A DNA stretch of 64,000 nucleotides from the NCBI GenBank assembly GCA_036925085.1, contig JAUPFP010000134.1:1-64000 (forward strand), read 5' to 3'. Under the pieces are notes generated by a model that was given only the letters and a program-made list of their open reading frames with translations, ran no database searches and was not told the origin of the DNA. This document shows, in pieces, positions 1 to 14,200 of the stretch. Source of the stretch: Brachycybe producta. Taxonomy: Eukaryota > Arthropoda > Diplopoda > Playtdesmida > Andrognathidae. The first letter of the stretch is position 1. Every line of letters begins with the position of its first letter. The position numbers and the translations under genes were made by a program.

Positions 1-1970
1 TAAACCTTAAACTTTAAACCTTAAACTTTAAACCTTGAACTTTAAACTTTGAACTTTAAACCTTAAACTTTAAACCTTAAACTTTAAACCTTAAACTTTA
101 AACCTTAAACTTTAAACCTTGAACTTTAAACCTTAAACTTTAAACCTTAAACTTTAAACCTGAAACTTTAAACCTTAAACTTTAAACCTGAAACTTTAAA
201 CCTGAAACTTTAAACCTTGAACTTTAAACCTTGAACTTTAAACCTTGAACTTTAAACCTTGAACTTTAAACCTTGAACTTTAAACCTTAAACTTTAAACC
301 TTAAACTTTAAACCTTAAACTTTAAACCTTAAACTTTAAACCTTAAACTTTAAACCTTAAACTTTAAACCTTAAACTTTAAACCTTAAACTTTAAACCTT
401 AAACTTTAAACCTTAAACTTTAAACCTTAAACTTTAAACCTTAAACTTTAAACCTTAAACTTTAAACCTTAAACTTTAAACCTTAAACTTTAAACCTTAA
501 ATTTTAAACCTTAAACTTTAAACCTTAAACTTTAAACCTTAAACTTTAAACCTTAAACTTTAAACCTTAAACTTTAAACCTTAAACTTTAAACCTTAAAC
601 TTTAAACCTTAAATTTTAAACCTTAAACTTTAAACCTTAAACTTTAAACCTTAAACTTTAAACCTTAAACTTTAAACCTTAAACTTTAAACCTTAAACTT
701 TAAACCTTAAACTTTAAACCTTAAACTTTAAACCTTAAACTTTAAACCTTAAACTTTAAACCTTAAACTTTAAACCTTAAACTTTAAACCTTAAACTTTA
801 AACCTTAAACTTTAAACCTTAAACTTTAAACCTTAAACTTTAAACCTTAAACTTTAAACCTTAAACTTTAAACCTTAAACTTTAAACCTTAAACTTTAAA
901 CCTTAAACTTTAAACCTTAAACTTTAAACCTTAAACTTTAAACCTTAAACTTTAAACCTTAAACTTTAAACCTTAAACTTTAAACCTTAAACTTTAAACC
1001 TTAAACTTTAAACCTTAAACTTTAAACCTTAAACTTTAAACCTTAAACTTTAAACCTTAAACTTTGAACCTTAAACTTTGAACCTTAAACTTTGAACCTT
1101 AAACTTTGAACCTTAAACTTTGAACCTTAAACTTTGAACCTTAAACTTTGAACCTTAAACTTTGAACCTTAAACTTTGAACCTTAAACTTTGAACCTTAA
1201 ACTTTGAACCTTAAACTTTGAACCTTAAACTTTGAACCTTAAACTTTGAACCTTAAACTTTGAACCTTAAACTTTGAACCGTAAACTTTGAACCTTAAAC
1301 TTTGAACCGTAAACTTTAAACCTTAAACTTTAAACCTTAAACTTTAAACCTTAAACTTTAAACCTTAAACTTTAAACCTTAAACTTTAAACCTTAAACTT
1401 TAAACCTTAAACTTTAAACCTTAAACTTTAAACCTTAAATTTAAACCTTAAACTTTAAACCTTAAACTTTAAACCTTAAACTTTAAACCTTAAACTTTAA
1501 ACCTTAAACTTTAAACCTTAAACTTTAAACCTTAAACTTTAAACCTTAAACTTTAAACCTTAAACTTTAAACCTTAAACTTTAAACCTTAAACTTTAAAC
1601 CGTAAACTTTAAACCTTAAACTTTAAACCTTAAACTTTAAACCTTAAACTTTAAACCGTAAACTTTAAACCGTAAACTTTAAACCTTAAACTTTAAACCG
1701 TAAACTTTAAACCGTAAACTTTAAACCTTAAACTTTAAACCTTAAACTTGAAACCTTAAACTTGAAACCTTAAACTTGAAACCTTAAACTTGAAACCTTA
1801 AACTTGAAACCTTAAACTTGAAACCTTAAACTTGAAACCTTAAACTTGAAACCTTAAACTTGAAACCTTAAACTTGAAACCTTAAACTTGAAACCTTAAA
1901 CTTGAAACCTTAAACTTGAAACCTTAAACTTGAAACCTTAAACATGAAACCTTAAACTTGAAACCTTAAA
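1..1970. repeat. 14-bp satellite array, CCTTAAACTTTAAA orientation
   Basis: This is a continuous tandem array of the 14-mer CCTTAAACTTTAAA. Variants are blocked rather than scattered: CCTTGAACTTTAAA units at about 30-290, CCTTAAACTTTGAA units at about 1060-1310, CCGTAAACTTTAAA units at about 1600-1730, and CCTTAAACTTGAAA units at about 1745-1970. Such blocks suggest local amplification. The reverse complement of the last variant, TTTAAGGTTTCAAG, differs by one base from the TTTAAGGTTTCACG variant found in the array that follows, so the two arrays are the same family in opposite orientations. No reading frame or unique sequence is present. Confidence 0.97.
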
Positions 1971-1985
1971 GGGTTCAACGTTTAA
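1961..1985. other. Orientation-switch junction between satellite arrays
   Basis: The left array ends ...ACCTTAAA at 1970 and continues as GGGTTCAACGTTTAAGG, after which every unit reads on the opposite strand. There is no unique spacer. The junction is a head-to-head or tail-to-tail inversion of one 14-bp family, formed by an inversion breakpoint, by recombination, or by an assembly join; the sequence alone cannot tell these apart. Confidence 0.85.
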
Positions 1986-3639
1986 GGTTGAACGTTTAAG
2001 GTTGAACGTTTAAGGTTGAACGTTTTAGGTTGAACGTTTATTTTTTAACGTTTAAGGTTGAACGTTTAAGGTTGAACGTTTAAGGTTGAGCGTTTAAGGT
2101 TGAGCGTTTAAGGTTGAACGTTTAAGGTTGAACGTTTAAGGTTGAACGTTTAAGGTTGAACGTTTAAGGTTGAACGTTTAAGGTTGAACGTTTAAGGTTG
2201 AACGTTTAAGGTTGATCGTTTAAGGTTGAACGTTTAAGTTTGAACGTTTAAGGTTGAACGTTTAAGTTTGAACGTTTAAGGTTGAACGTTTAAGGTTGAA
2301 TGTTTAAGGTTGAACGTTTAAGGTTGAACGTTTAAGGTTGAACGTTTAAGGTTGAACGTTTAATTTTGAACGTTTAAGGTTGAACGTTTAAGGTTGAACG
2401 TTTAAGGTTGAACGTTTAAGGTTGAACGTTTAAGGTTGAACGTTTAAGGTTGAACGTTTAAGGTTGAACGTTTTAGGTTGAACGTTTGAGGTTGAACGTT
2501 TGAGGTTGAACGTTTGAGGTTGAACGTTTGAGCTTGAACGTTTAAGGTTGAACGTTTAATTTTTCATGTTTAAGGTTGGACGTTTAAGGTTGGACGTTTA
2601 ATTTTGGACGTTTGAGGTTGAACGTTTGAGGTTGAACGTTTGAGGTTGAACGTTTGAGGTTGAACGTTTAAGGTTGAACGTTTAAGGTTGAACGTTTAAG
2701 GTTGAACGTTTAAGGTTGAACGTTTAAGGTTGAACATTTAAGGTTGAACGTTTAAGGTTGAACGTTTAAGGTTGAACGTTTAAGGTTGAACGTTTAAGGT
2801 TGAACGTTTAAGGTTGAACGTTTAAGGTTGAACGTTTAAGGTTGAACGTTTAAGGTTGAACGTTTAAGGTTGAGCGTTTAAGGTTGAACGTTTAAGGTTG
2901 AACGTTTAAGGTTGAACGTTTATGGTTGAACGTTTTAGGTTGAACGTTTATTTTTGAACAATTAAGATTGAACGTTTAAGGTTGAACGTTTAAGGTTGAG
3001 CGTTTAAGGTTGAACGTTTAAGGTTCAACGTTTAAGGTTGAACGTTTAAGGTTGAACGTTTAATTTTGGACGTTTAAGGTTGAACGTTTAAGGTTGAACG
3101 TTTAAGGTTGAACGTTTAAGCTTGAACATTTAAGGTTGAACGTTTAAGGTTGAACATTTAAGGTTTCACGTTTCAGATTGAACGTTTAAGGTTGAACGTT
3201 TAAGGTTGAAAGTTTAAGGTTGCACGTTTAAGGTTGAACGTTTAAGGTTGAACGTTTAAGGTTGAACGTTTAAGGTTGAACATTTAAGGTTGAACGTTTA
3301 AGGTTGAACGTTTAAGGTTGAACGTTTAAGGTTGAACGTTTAAGGTTGAACGTTTAAGGTTGAACGTTTAAGGTTGAACGTATAAGGTTGAACGTTTAAG
3401 GTTGAACGTTTAAGGTTGAACGTTTAAGGTTGAACGTTTAAGGTTGAACGTTTAAGGTTGAACATTTAAGGTTGAACGTTTAAGGTTGAACGTTTAAGGT
3501 TGAACGTTTAAGGTTGAACGTTAAGGTTGAACGTTTAAGGTTGAACGTTTAAGGTTGAACGTTTAAGGTTGAACGTTTAAGGTTGAACGTTTAAGGTTGA
3601 ACGTTTAAGGTTGAACGTTTAAGGTTGAACGTTTAAGGT

Positions 3640-5300
3640 AGAACTTTTGAGGTTGAACGTTTAAGGTTGAACGTTTAAGGTTGAACGTTTAATTTTTTAC
3701 GTTTAAGGTTGAACGTTTAAGGTTGAACATTTAAGCTTGAATGTTTAAGGTTGAACGTATAAGGTTGAACGTTTAAGGTTGAACGTTTCAGGTTGAACGT
3801 TTAAGGTTGAACGTTTAAGGTTGAACGTTTAAGGTTGAACGTTTAAGGTTGAACGTTTAAGGTTGAACGTTTAAGGTTGAACGTTTAAGGTTGAACGTTT
3901 AAGGTTGAACGTTTAAAATTGAACGTTTAAGGTTGAACGTTTAAGGTTGAACGTTTAAGGTTGAACGTTTAAGGTTGAACGTTTAAGGTTGAACGTTTAA
4001 GGTTGAACGTTTAAGGTTGAACGTTTAAGGTTGAACGTTTAAGGTTGAACGTATAAGGTTGAACGTTTAAGGTTGAACGTTTAAGGTTGAACGTTTAAGG
4101 TTGAACGTTTAAGGTTGAACGTTTAAGGTTGAACGTTTAAGGTTGAACGTTTAAGGTTGAACGTTTATGGTTGAACGTTTAAGGTTGAACGTTTAAGGTT
4201 GAACGTTTAAGGTTGAACGTTTAAGGTTGAACGTTTAAGGTTGAACGTTTAAGGTTGAACGTTTAAGGTTGAACGTTTAAGGTTGAACGTTTAAGGTTGA
4301 ACGTTTAAGGTTGAACGTTTAAGGTTGAACGTTTAAGGTTGAACGTTTAAGGTTGAACGTTTAAGGTTGAACGTTTAAGGTTGAACGTTTAAGGTTGAAC
4401 GTTCAAGGTTGAACGTTTAAGGTTGAACGTTTAAGGTTGAACGTTTAAGGTTGAACGTTTAAGGTTGAACGTTTAAGGTTGAACGTTCAAGGTTGAACGT
4501 TTAAGGTTGAACGTTTTAGGTTGAACGTTTATTTTTGAACGTTTAAGGTTGAACGTTTAATTTTGAACGTTTAAGGTTGAGCGTTTAAGGTTGAACGTTT
4601 AAGGTTGAACGTTTAAGGTTGAACGTTTAAGGTTGAACGTTTAAGGTTGAACGTTTAAGGTTGAACGTTTAAGGTTGAACGTTTAAGGTTGAACGTTTAA
4701 GGTTTCACGTTTAAGGTTTCTCGTTTAAGGTTGAACGTTTAAGGTTTCACGTTTAAGGTTGAACGTTTAAGGTTGAACGTTTTAGGTTGAACGTTTAAGG
4801 TTTCACGTTTAAGGTTGAACGTTTAAGGTTGAACGTTTAAGGTTGAACGTTTAAGGTTGAACGTTTTAGGTTGAACGTTTAAGATTGAACGTTTAAGGTT
4901 GAACGTTTAAGATTGAACGTTTAAGGTTTTACATTTAAGGTTTCACGTTTAAGGTTGAACGTTTAAGATTGAACGTTTAAGGTTGAACATTTAAGGTTGA
5001 ACGTTTAAGGTTGAACGTTTAAGGTTGAACGTTTAAGGTTGAACGTTTAAGGTTGAACGTTTAAGGTTGAACGTTTAATTTTGAACGTTTAAAGTTGAAC
5101 GTTTAAGGTTGAACGTTTAAGGTTGAACGTTTAAGGTTGAACGTTTAAGGTTGAACGTTTAAGGTTGAACGTTTAAGGTAGAACGTTTGAGGTTGAACGT
5201 TTAAGGTTGAACGTTTAAGGTTGAACGTTTAATTTTTTACGTTTAAGGTTGAACGTTTAAGGTTGAACATTTAAGCTTGAATGTTTAAGGTTGAACGTAT
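3640..5300. repeat. Higher-order duplication, 1540-bp offset
   Basis: A diagnostic string of variants (GTAGAAC, TTTGAGG, then AATTTTTTAC, then CATTTAAGCTTGAATG, then CGTATAAGG) occurs at about 3640-3760 and again at about 5180-5300. AATTTTTTAC starts at 3691 and 5231, a 1540-bp offset equal to 110 units. This shows amplification in blocks of many monomers rather than one at a time. Confidence 0.8.
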
Positions 5301-7690
5301 AAGGTTGAACGTTTAAGGTTGAACGTTTCAGGTTGAACGTTTAAGGTTGAACGTTTAAGGTTGAACGTTTAAGGTTGAACATTTAAGGTTGAACGTTTAA
5401 GGTTGAACGTTTAAGGTTGAACGTTTAAGGTTGAACGTTTAAGGTTGAACGTTTAAGGTTGAACGTTTAAGGTTGAACGTTTAAGGTTGAACGTTTAAGG
5501 TTGAACGTTTAAGGTTGAACGTTTAAGGTTGAACGTTTAAGGTTGAACGTTTAAGGTTGAACGTTTAAGGTTGAACGTTTAAGGTTGAACGTTTAAGGTT
5601 GAACGTTTAAGGTTGAACGTATAAGGTTGAACGTTTAAGGTTGAACGTTTAAGGTTGAACGTTTAAGGTTGAACGTTTAAGGTTGAACGTTTAAGGTTGA
5701 ACGTTTAAGGTTGAACGTTTAAGGTTGAACGTTTAAGGTTGAACGTTTAAGGTTGAACGTTTAAGGTTGAACGTTTATGGTTGAACGTTTAAGGTTGAAC
5801 GTTTAAGGTTGAATGTTTAAGGTTGAACGTTTAAGGTTGAACGTTTAAGGTTGAACGTTTAAGGTTGAACGTTCAAGGTTGAACGTTTAAGGTTGAACGT
5901 TCAAGGTTGAACGTTCAAGGTTGAACGTTTAAGGTTGAACGTTTAAGGTTGAACGTTTAAGGTTGAACGTTTAAGGTTGAACGTTCAAGGTTGAACGTTC
6001 AAGGTTGAACGTTTTAGGTTGAACGTTTATTTTTGAACGTTTAAGGTTGAACGTTTAATTTTGAACGTTTAAGGTTGAGCGTTTAAAGTTGAACGTTTAA
6101 GGTTGAACGTTTAAGGTTGAACGTTTAAGGTTGAACGTTTAAGGTTGAACGTATAAGGTTGAACGTTTAAGGTTGAACGTTTAAGGTTGAACGTTTAAGG
6201 TTGAACGTTTAAGGTTGAACGTTTAAGGTTGAACGTTTAAGGTTGAACGTTTAAGGTTGAACGTTTAAGGTTGAACGTTTAAGGTTGAACGTTTAAGGTT
6301 GAACGTTTATGGTTGAACGTTTAAGGTTGAACGTTTAAGGTTGAACGTTTAAGGTTGAACGTTTAAGGTTGAACGTTTAAGGTTGAACGTTTAAGGTTGA
6401 ACGTTTAAGGTTGAACGTTTAAGGTTGAACGTTCAAGGTTGAACGTTTAAGGTTGAACGTTTAAGGTTGAACGTTTAAGGTTGAACGTTTAATGTTGAAC
6501 GTTTAAGGTTGAACGTTCAAGGTTGAACGTTTAAGGTTGAACGTTTTAGGTTGAACGTTTATTTTTGAACGTTTAAGGTTGAACGTTTAATTTTGAACGT
6601 TTAAGGTTGAGCGTTTAAGGTTGAACGTTTAAGGTTGAACGTTTAAGGTTGAACGTTTAAGGTTGAACGTTTAAGGTTGAACGTTTAAGGTTGAACGTTT
6701 AAGGTTGAACGTTTAAGGTTGAACGTTTAAGGTTTCACGTTTAAGGTTTCTCGTTTAAGGTTGAACGTTTAAGGTTTCACGTTTAAGGTTGAACGTTTAA
6801 GGTTGAACGTTTAAGGTTGAACGTTTAAGGTTGAACGTTTAAGGTTGAACGTTTAAGGTTGAACGTTTAAGGTTGAACGTTTAAGGTTGAACGTTTAAGG
6901 TTGAACGTTTAAGTTTGAACGTTTAAGGTTGAACGTTTAAGGTTGAACGTTTAAGGTTGAACGTTTAAGGTTGAACGTTTATGGTTGAACGTTTAAGGTT
7001 GAACGTTTAAGGTTGAACGTTTAAGGTTGAACGTTTAAGGTTGAACGTTTAAGGTTGAACGTTTAAGGTTGAACGTTTAAGGTTGAACGTTTAAGGTTGA
7101 ACGTTCAAGGTTGAACGTTCAAGGTTGAACGTTTTAGGTTGAACGTTTATTTTTGAACGTTTAAGGTTGAACGTTTAATTTTGAACGTTTAAGGTTGAGC
7201 GTTTAAGGTTGAACGTTTAAGGTTGAACGTTTAAGGTTGAACGTTTAAGGTTGAACGTTTAAGGTTGAACGTATAAGGTTGAACGTTTAAGGTTGAACGT
7301 TTAAGGTTGAACGTTTAAGGTTGAACGTTTAAGGTTGAACGTTTAAGGTTGAACGTTTAAGGTTGAACGTTTAAGGTTGAACGTTTAAGGTTGAACGTTT
7401 AAGGTTGAACGTTTAAGGTTGAACGTTTATGGTTGAACGTTTAAGATTGAACGTTTAAGGTTGAACGTTTAAGGTTGAACGTTTAAGGTTGAACGTTTAA
7501 GGTTGAACATTTAAGGTTGAACGTTTAAGGTTGAACGTTTAAGGTTGAACGTTTAAGGTTGAACGTTCAAGGTTGAACGTTTAAGGTTGAACGTTTAAGG
7601 TTGAACGTTTAAGGTTGAACGTTTAAGGTTGAACGTTTAAGGTTGAACGTTCAAGGTTGAACGTTTAAGGTTGAACGTTTTAGGTTGAAC
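4511..7690. repeat. Family of nested higher-order copies marked by ACGTTTTAGG
   Basis: The marker ACGTTTTAGG, followed by a TTTATTTTTG unit, an AATTTTG unit and a GAGCG unit, starts at 4511, 6009, 6541, 7129 and 7675, and once more at 11707. Spacings of 532, 546, 1120, 1134, 2030 and 4032 bp are all multiples of 14, so the copies arose by in-register duplications of different sizes. Confidence 0.78.
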
Positions 7691-7839
7691 GTTTATTTTT
7701 GAACGTTTAAGGTTGAACGTTTAATTTTGAACGTTTAAGGTTGAGCGTTTAAGGTTGAACGTTTAAGGTTGAACGTTTAAAGTTGAACGTTTAAGGTTGA
7801 ACGTTTAAGGTTGAACGTTTAAGGTTGAACGTTTAAGGT

Positions 7840-10800
7840 TGAACGTTTAAGGTTTCACGTTTAAGGTTGAACGTTTAAGGTTGAACGTTTTAGGTTGAAC
7901 GTTTCAGGTTTCACGTTTAAGGTTGAACGTTTAAGGTTGAACGTTTAAGGTTGAACGTTTTAGGTTGAACGTTTAAGATTGAACGTTTAAGGTTGAACGT
8001 TTAAGGTTGAACGTTTAAGATTGAACGTTTAAGGTTTTACATTTAAGGTTTCACGTTTAAGGTTGAACGTTTAAGATTGAACGTTTAAGGTTTCACGTTT
8101 AAGGTTTCTCGTTTAAGGTTTCTCGTTTAAGGTTTCACGTTTAAGGTTTCACGTTTAAGGTTTCACGTTTAAGGTTTCACGTTTAAGGTTTCACGTTTAA
8201 GGTTTCACGTTTAAGGTGGAACGTTTAAGGTTGAACGTCTAAGGTTGAACGTTTAAGGTTGAACGTTTAAGGTTGAACGTTTAAGGTTGAACGTTTAAGG
8301 TTGAATGTTTAAGGTTGAACATTTAAGGTTGAACGTTTAAGTTTGAACGTTTAAGGTAGAACGTTTAAGGTTGAACGTTTAAGGTTGAATGTTTAAGGTT
8401 GAACGTTTAAGGTTGAACGTTTAATTTTGAACGTTTAAGGTTGAACGTTCAAGGTTGAATGTTCAAGGTTGAACGTTCAAGGTTGAACGTTTAAAGTTGA
8501 ACGTTTAAGATTGAACGTTTAAGGTTTCACCTTTAAGGTTGAACCGTTTAATGTTGAACGTTTAAGGTTGAACGTTTAATTTTGAACGTTTAAGGTTGAA
8601 CGTTTAAGGTTGAACGTTTAAGGTTGAACGTTTAAGGTTGAACGTTTAAGGTTGAACGTTTAATGTTGAACAATTAAGGTTGAACGTTTAATTTTGAACG
8701 TTTAAGGTTGAACGTTTAAAGTTGAACGTTTAAGATTGAACGTTTAAGGTTGAACATTTAAGGTTCATCGTTTAAGGTTGAACGTTTAAGGTTGAACGTT
8801 TAAGGTTGAACATTTAAGGTTGAGCGTTTAAGGTTGAACGTTTAAAGTTGAACTTTTAAGGTTGAACGTTTAAGGTTGAACATTTAAGGTTGAACGTTTA
8901 AGGTTGAACGTTTAAGGTTGAACGTTTAAGGTTGAACATTTAAGGTTTCACGTTTAAGGTTGAACGTTTAAGGTTGAACGTTTAAGGTTGAACGTTTAAG
9001 GTTGAACGTTTAAGGTTGAACGTTTTAGGTTGAACGTTTAATTTTGAACGTTTAAGGTTGAACGTTTAAGCTTGAACGTTTAAGGTTGAATGTTTAAGGT
9101 TGAACGTTTAAGGTTGAACGTTTAAGGTTGAACGTTTAAGGTTGAACTTTTAAGGTTGAACGTTTAAGGTTGAACATTTAAGGTTGAACGTTTAAGGTTG
9201 AACGTTTAAGGTTTAACATTTAAGGTTCATCGTTTAAGGTTGAACATTTAAGGTTGAACATTTAAGGTTGAACGTTTAAGGTTGAACGTTTAAGGTTGAA
9301 CGTTTAAGGTTGAACGTTTAAGGTTGAACGTTTAAGGTTGAACGTTTAAGGTTGAACGTATAAGGTTGAACGTTTAAGGTTGAACGTTTAAGGTTGAACG
9401 TTTAAGGTTGAACGTTTAAGGTTGAACGTTTAAGGTTGAACGTTTAAGGTTGAACGTTTAAGGTTGAACGTTTAAGGTTGAACGTTTAAGGTTGAACGTT
9501 TAAGGTTGAACGTTTAAGGTTGAACGTTTAAGGTTGAACGTTTAAGGTTGAACGTTTAAGGTTGAACGTTTAAGGTTGAACGTTTAAGGTTGAACGTTTA
9601 TGGTTGAACGTTTAAGGTTGAACGTTTAAGGTTGAACGTTTAAGGTTGAACGTTTAAGGTTGAACGTTTAAGGTTGAACGTTTAAGGTTGAACGTTTAAG
9701 GTTGAACGTTTAAGGTTGAACGTTTAAGGTTGAACGTTTAAGGTTGAACGTTTAAGGTTGAACGTTTAAGGTTGAACGTTTAAGGTTGAACGTTTAAGGT
9801 TGAACGTTTAAGGTTGAACGTTTAAGGTTGAACGTTTAAGGTTGAACGTTTAAGGTTGAACGTTTAACGTTGAACGTTTAAGATTGAACGTTTAAGGTTG
9901 AACGTTTAAGGTTGAACGTTTAAGGTTGAACATTTAAGGTTGAATGTTTAAGGTTGAACGTTTAAGGTTTAACTTTTAAGGTTGAACGTTTAAGATTGAA
10001 CGTTTAAGGTTTCACCTTTAAGGTTGAACCGTTTAAGGTTGAACGTTTAAGGTTGAACGTTTAAGGTTGAACGTTTAAGGTTGAACGTTTAAGGTTGAAT
10101 GTTTAAGGTTGAACGTTTAAGGTTTCACGTTTAAGATTGAATATTTAAGGTTTCACGTTTTAGGTTGAACGTTTAACGTTGAACATTTAACGTTGAACGG
10201 TTAATGTTGAACGTTTAAGGTTGAACGTTAAAGGTTGAACGTTTAAGGTTGAACGTTTAAGGTTGAACGTTTAAGGTTGAACGTTTAAGGTTGAACGTTC
10301 AAGGTTGCACGTAAGGTTGAACGTTTAAGGTTGAACATTTAAGGTTGAACGTTTAAGGTTGAACGTTTAAGGTTGAACGTTTAAGGTTGAACGTTTAAGG
10401 TTGAACGTTTAAGGTTTCACGTTTAAGGATGAACGTTTAATTTTGAACGTTTAAGGTTGAACATTTAAGGTTGAACGTTTAAGGTTTAACGTTTAAGGTT
10501 TAACGTTTAAGGTTTAATGTTTAATGTTTCACGTTTAAGGTTGAACGTTTAAGGTTGAACGTTTAAGGTCGAACGTTTAAGGTCGAACGTTTAAGGTCGA
10601 ACGTTTAATGTCGAACGTTTAAGGTCGAACGTTTAAGGTTGAACGTTTAAGGTTGAACATTTTAGGTTGAACGTTTAAGGTTGAATGTTTAAGGTTGAAC
10701 GTTTAAGGTTGAACGTTTAAGGTTGCACGTTTAAGGTTGAACGTTTAAGGTTGAACGTTTATGGTTGAACATTTAAGGTTGAACGTTTAAGGTTGAACGT

Positions 10801-13800
10801 TTAAGGTTGAACGTTTAAGGTTGAACGTTTAAGGTTGAACGTTTAAGGTTGAACGTTTAAGGTTGAACGTTTAAGGTTGAACGTTTAAGGTTGAACGTTT
10901 AAGGTTGAACGTTTAAGGTTGAACGTTTAAGGTTGAACGTTTAAGGTTGAACGTTTAAGGTTGAACGTTTAAGGTTGAACGTTTAAGGTTGAACGTTTAA
11001 GGTTGAACGTTTAAGGTTGAACGTTTAAGGTTGAACGTTTAAGGTTGAACGTTTAAGGTTGCACGTTTAAGGTTGAACGTTTAAGGTTGAACGTTTAAGG
11101 TTGAACGTTTATGGTTGAACGTTTAAGATTGAACTTTTAAGGTTGAACGTTTAAGCTTGAACGTTTAAGGTTGAACGTTTAAGGTTGAACGTTTAAGGTT
11201 GAACGTTTAAGGTTGAACGTTTAAGGTTGAACGTTTAAGGTTGAACGTTTAAGGTTGAACGTTTATGGTTGAACGTTTAAGATTGAACGTTTAATGTTGA
11301 ACGTTTAAGGTAGAACGTTTAAGGTTGAACGTTTAAGGTTGAACGTTTAAGGTTGAACGTTTAAGGTTGAACGTTTAAGGTTGAACGTTTAAGGTTGAAC
11401 GTTTAAGGTTGAACGTTTAAGGTTGAACGTTTAAGGTTGAACGTTTAAGGTTGAACGTTTAAGGTTGAACGTTTATGGTTGAACGTTTAAGATTGAACGT
11501 TTAATGTTGAACGTTTAAGGTTGAACGTTTAAGGTTGAACGTTTAAGGTTGAACGTTTAAGGTTGAACGTTTAAGGTTGAACGTTTAAGGTTGAACGTTC
11601 AAGGTTGAACGTTTAAGGTTGAACGTTTAAGGTTGAACGTTTAAGGTTGAACGTTTAAGGTTGAACGTTTAAGGTTGAACGTTCAAGGTTGAACGTTCAA
11701 GGTTGAACGTTTTAGGTTGAACGTTTATTTTTGAACGTTTAAGGTTGAACGTTTAATTTTGAACGTTTAAGGTTGAGCGTTTAAGGTTGAACGTTTAAGG
11801 TTGAACGTTTAAGGTTGAACGTTTAAGGTTGAACGTTTAAGGTTGAACGTTTAAGGTTGAACGTTTAAGGTTGAACGTTTAAGGTTTCACGTTTAAGGTT
11901 TCTCGTTTAAGGTTGAACGTTTAAGGTTTCACGTTTAAGGTTGAACGTTTAAGGTTGAACGTTTTAGGTTGAACGTTTAAGGTTTCACGTTTAAGGTTGA
12001 ACGTTTAAGGTTGAACGTTTAAGGTTGAACGTTTTAGGTTGAACGTTTAAGATTGAACGTTTAAGGTTGAACGTTTAAGGTTGAACGTTTAAGATTGAAC
12101 GTTTAAGGTTTTACATTTAAGGTTTCACGTTTAAGGTTGAACGTTTAAGATTGAACGTTTAAGGTTTCACGTTTAAGGTTTCTCGTTTAAGGTTTCTCGT
12201 TTAAGGTTGAACGTTTAAGGTTTCATGTTTAAGGTTTCACGCTTAAGGTTTCACGTTTAAGGTTTCACGTTTAAGGTTTCACGTTTAAGGTGGAACGTTT
12301 AAGGTTGAACGTCTAAGGTTGAACGTTTAAGGTTGAACGTTTAAGGTTGAACGTTTAAGGTTGAACGTTTAAGGTTGAATGTTTAAGGTTGAACATTTAA
12401 GGTTGAACGTTTAAGTTTGAACGTTTAAGGTAGAACGTTTAAGGTTGAACGTTTAAGGTTGAATGTTTAAGGTTGAACGTTTAAGGTTGAACGTTTAATT
12501 TTGAACGTTTAAGGTTGAACGTTCAAGGTTGAACATTCAAGGTTGAACGTTTAAAGTTGAACGTTTAAGATTGAACGTTTAAGGTTTCACCTTTAAGGTT
12601 GAACCGTTTAATGTTGAACGTTTAAGGTTGAACGTTTAATTTTGAACGTTTAAGGTTGAACGTTTAAGGTTGAACGTTTAAGGTTGAACGTTTAAGGTTG
12701 AACGTTTAATGTTGAACAATTAAGGTTGAACGTTTAATTTTGAACGTTTAAGGTTGAACGTTTAAAGTTGAACGTTTAAGATTGAACGTTTAAGGTTGAA
12801 CATTTAAGGTTCATCGTTTAAGGTTGAACGTTTAAGGTTGAACGTTTAAGGTTGAACATTTAAGGTTGAGCGTTTAAGGTTGAACGTTTAAAGTTGAACT
12901 TTTAAGGTTGAACGTTTAAGGTTGAACATTTAAGGTTGAACGTTTAAGGTTGAACGTTTAAGGTTGAACGTTTAAGGTTGAACGTTTAAGGTTTCACGTT
13001 TAAAGTTGAACGTTTAAGGTTGAACGTTTAAGGTTGAACGTTTAAGGTTGAACGTTTAAGGTTGAACGTTTTAGGTTGAACGTTTAATTTTGAACGTTTA
13101 AGGTTGAACGTTTAAGCTTGAACGTTTAAGGTTGAATGTTTAAGGTTGAACGTTTAAGGTTGAACGTTTAAGGTTGAACTTTTAAGGTTGAACGTTTAAG
13201 GTTGAACATTTAAGGTTGAACGTTTAAGGTTGAACGTTTAAGGTTTAACATTTAAGGTTCATCGTTTAAGGTTGAACATTTAAGGTTGAACGTTTAAGGT
13301 TGAACGTTTAAGGTTGAACGTTTAAGGTTGAACGTTTAAGGTTGAACGTTTAAGGTTGAACGTTTAAGGTTGAACGTATAAGGTTGAACGTTTAAGGTTG
13401 AACGTTTAAGGTTGAACGTTTAAGGTTGAACGTTTAAGGTTGAACGTTTAAGGTTGAACGTTTAAGGTTGAACGTTTAAGGTTGAACGTTTAAGGTTGAA
13501 CGTTTAAGGTTGAACGTTTAAGGTTGAACGTTTAAGGTTGAACGTTTAAGGTTGAACGTTTAAGGTTGAGCGTTTAAGGTTGAACGTTTATGGTTGAACG
13601 TTTAAGGTTGAACGTTTAAGGTTGAACGTTTAAGGTTGAACGTTTAAGGTTGAACGTTTAAGGTTGAACGTTTAAGGTTGAACGTTTAAGGTTGAACGTT
13701 TAAGGTTGAACGTTTAAGGTTGAACGTTTAAGGTTGAACGTTTAAGGTTGATTGTTTAAGGTTGAACGTTTAAGGTTGAACGTTTAAGGTTGAACGTTTA

Positions 13801-14200
13801 AGGTTGAACGTTTAAGGTTGAACGTTTAAGGTTGAACGTTTAAGGTTGAACGTTTAAGGTTGAACGTTTAACGTTGAACGTTTAAGATTGAACGTTTAAG
13901 GTTGAACGTTTAAGGTTGAACGTTTAAGGTTGAACATTTAAGGTTGAATGTTTAAGGTTGAACGTTTAAGGTTTAACTTTTAAGGTTGAACGTTTAAGAT
14001 TGAACGTTTAAGGTTTCACCTTTAAGGTTGAACCGTTTAAGGTTGAACGTTTAAGGTTGAACGTTTAAGGTTGAACGTTTAAGGTTGAACGTTTAAGGTT
14101 GAATGTTTAAGGTTGAACGTTTAAGGTTTCACGTTTAAGATTGAATGTTTAAGGTTTCACGTTTTAGGTTGAACGTTTAACGTTGAACATTTAACGTTGA
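7840..14200. repeat. Duplicated block of about 4 kb
   Basis: The segment at about 7840-10200 is repeated at about 11880-14200. The shared 15-bp unit containing GAACCG lies at 8541 and 12601 (offset 4060) and again at 10026 and 14030 (offset 4004). A run of TTTCACG and TTTCTCG units near 8090-8210 recurs near 12165-12290. The change in offset shows a few monomers gained or lost since duplication. Confidence 0.78.

Noticed and set aside
1-1970. Telomeric repeat at the window start
   Set aside because: The unit is 14 bp (CCTTAAACTTTAAA), not a known telomere repeat, and it continues as interstitial satellite in the opposite orientation.
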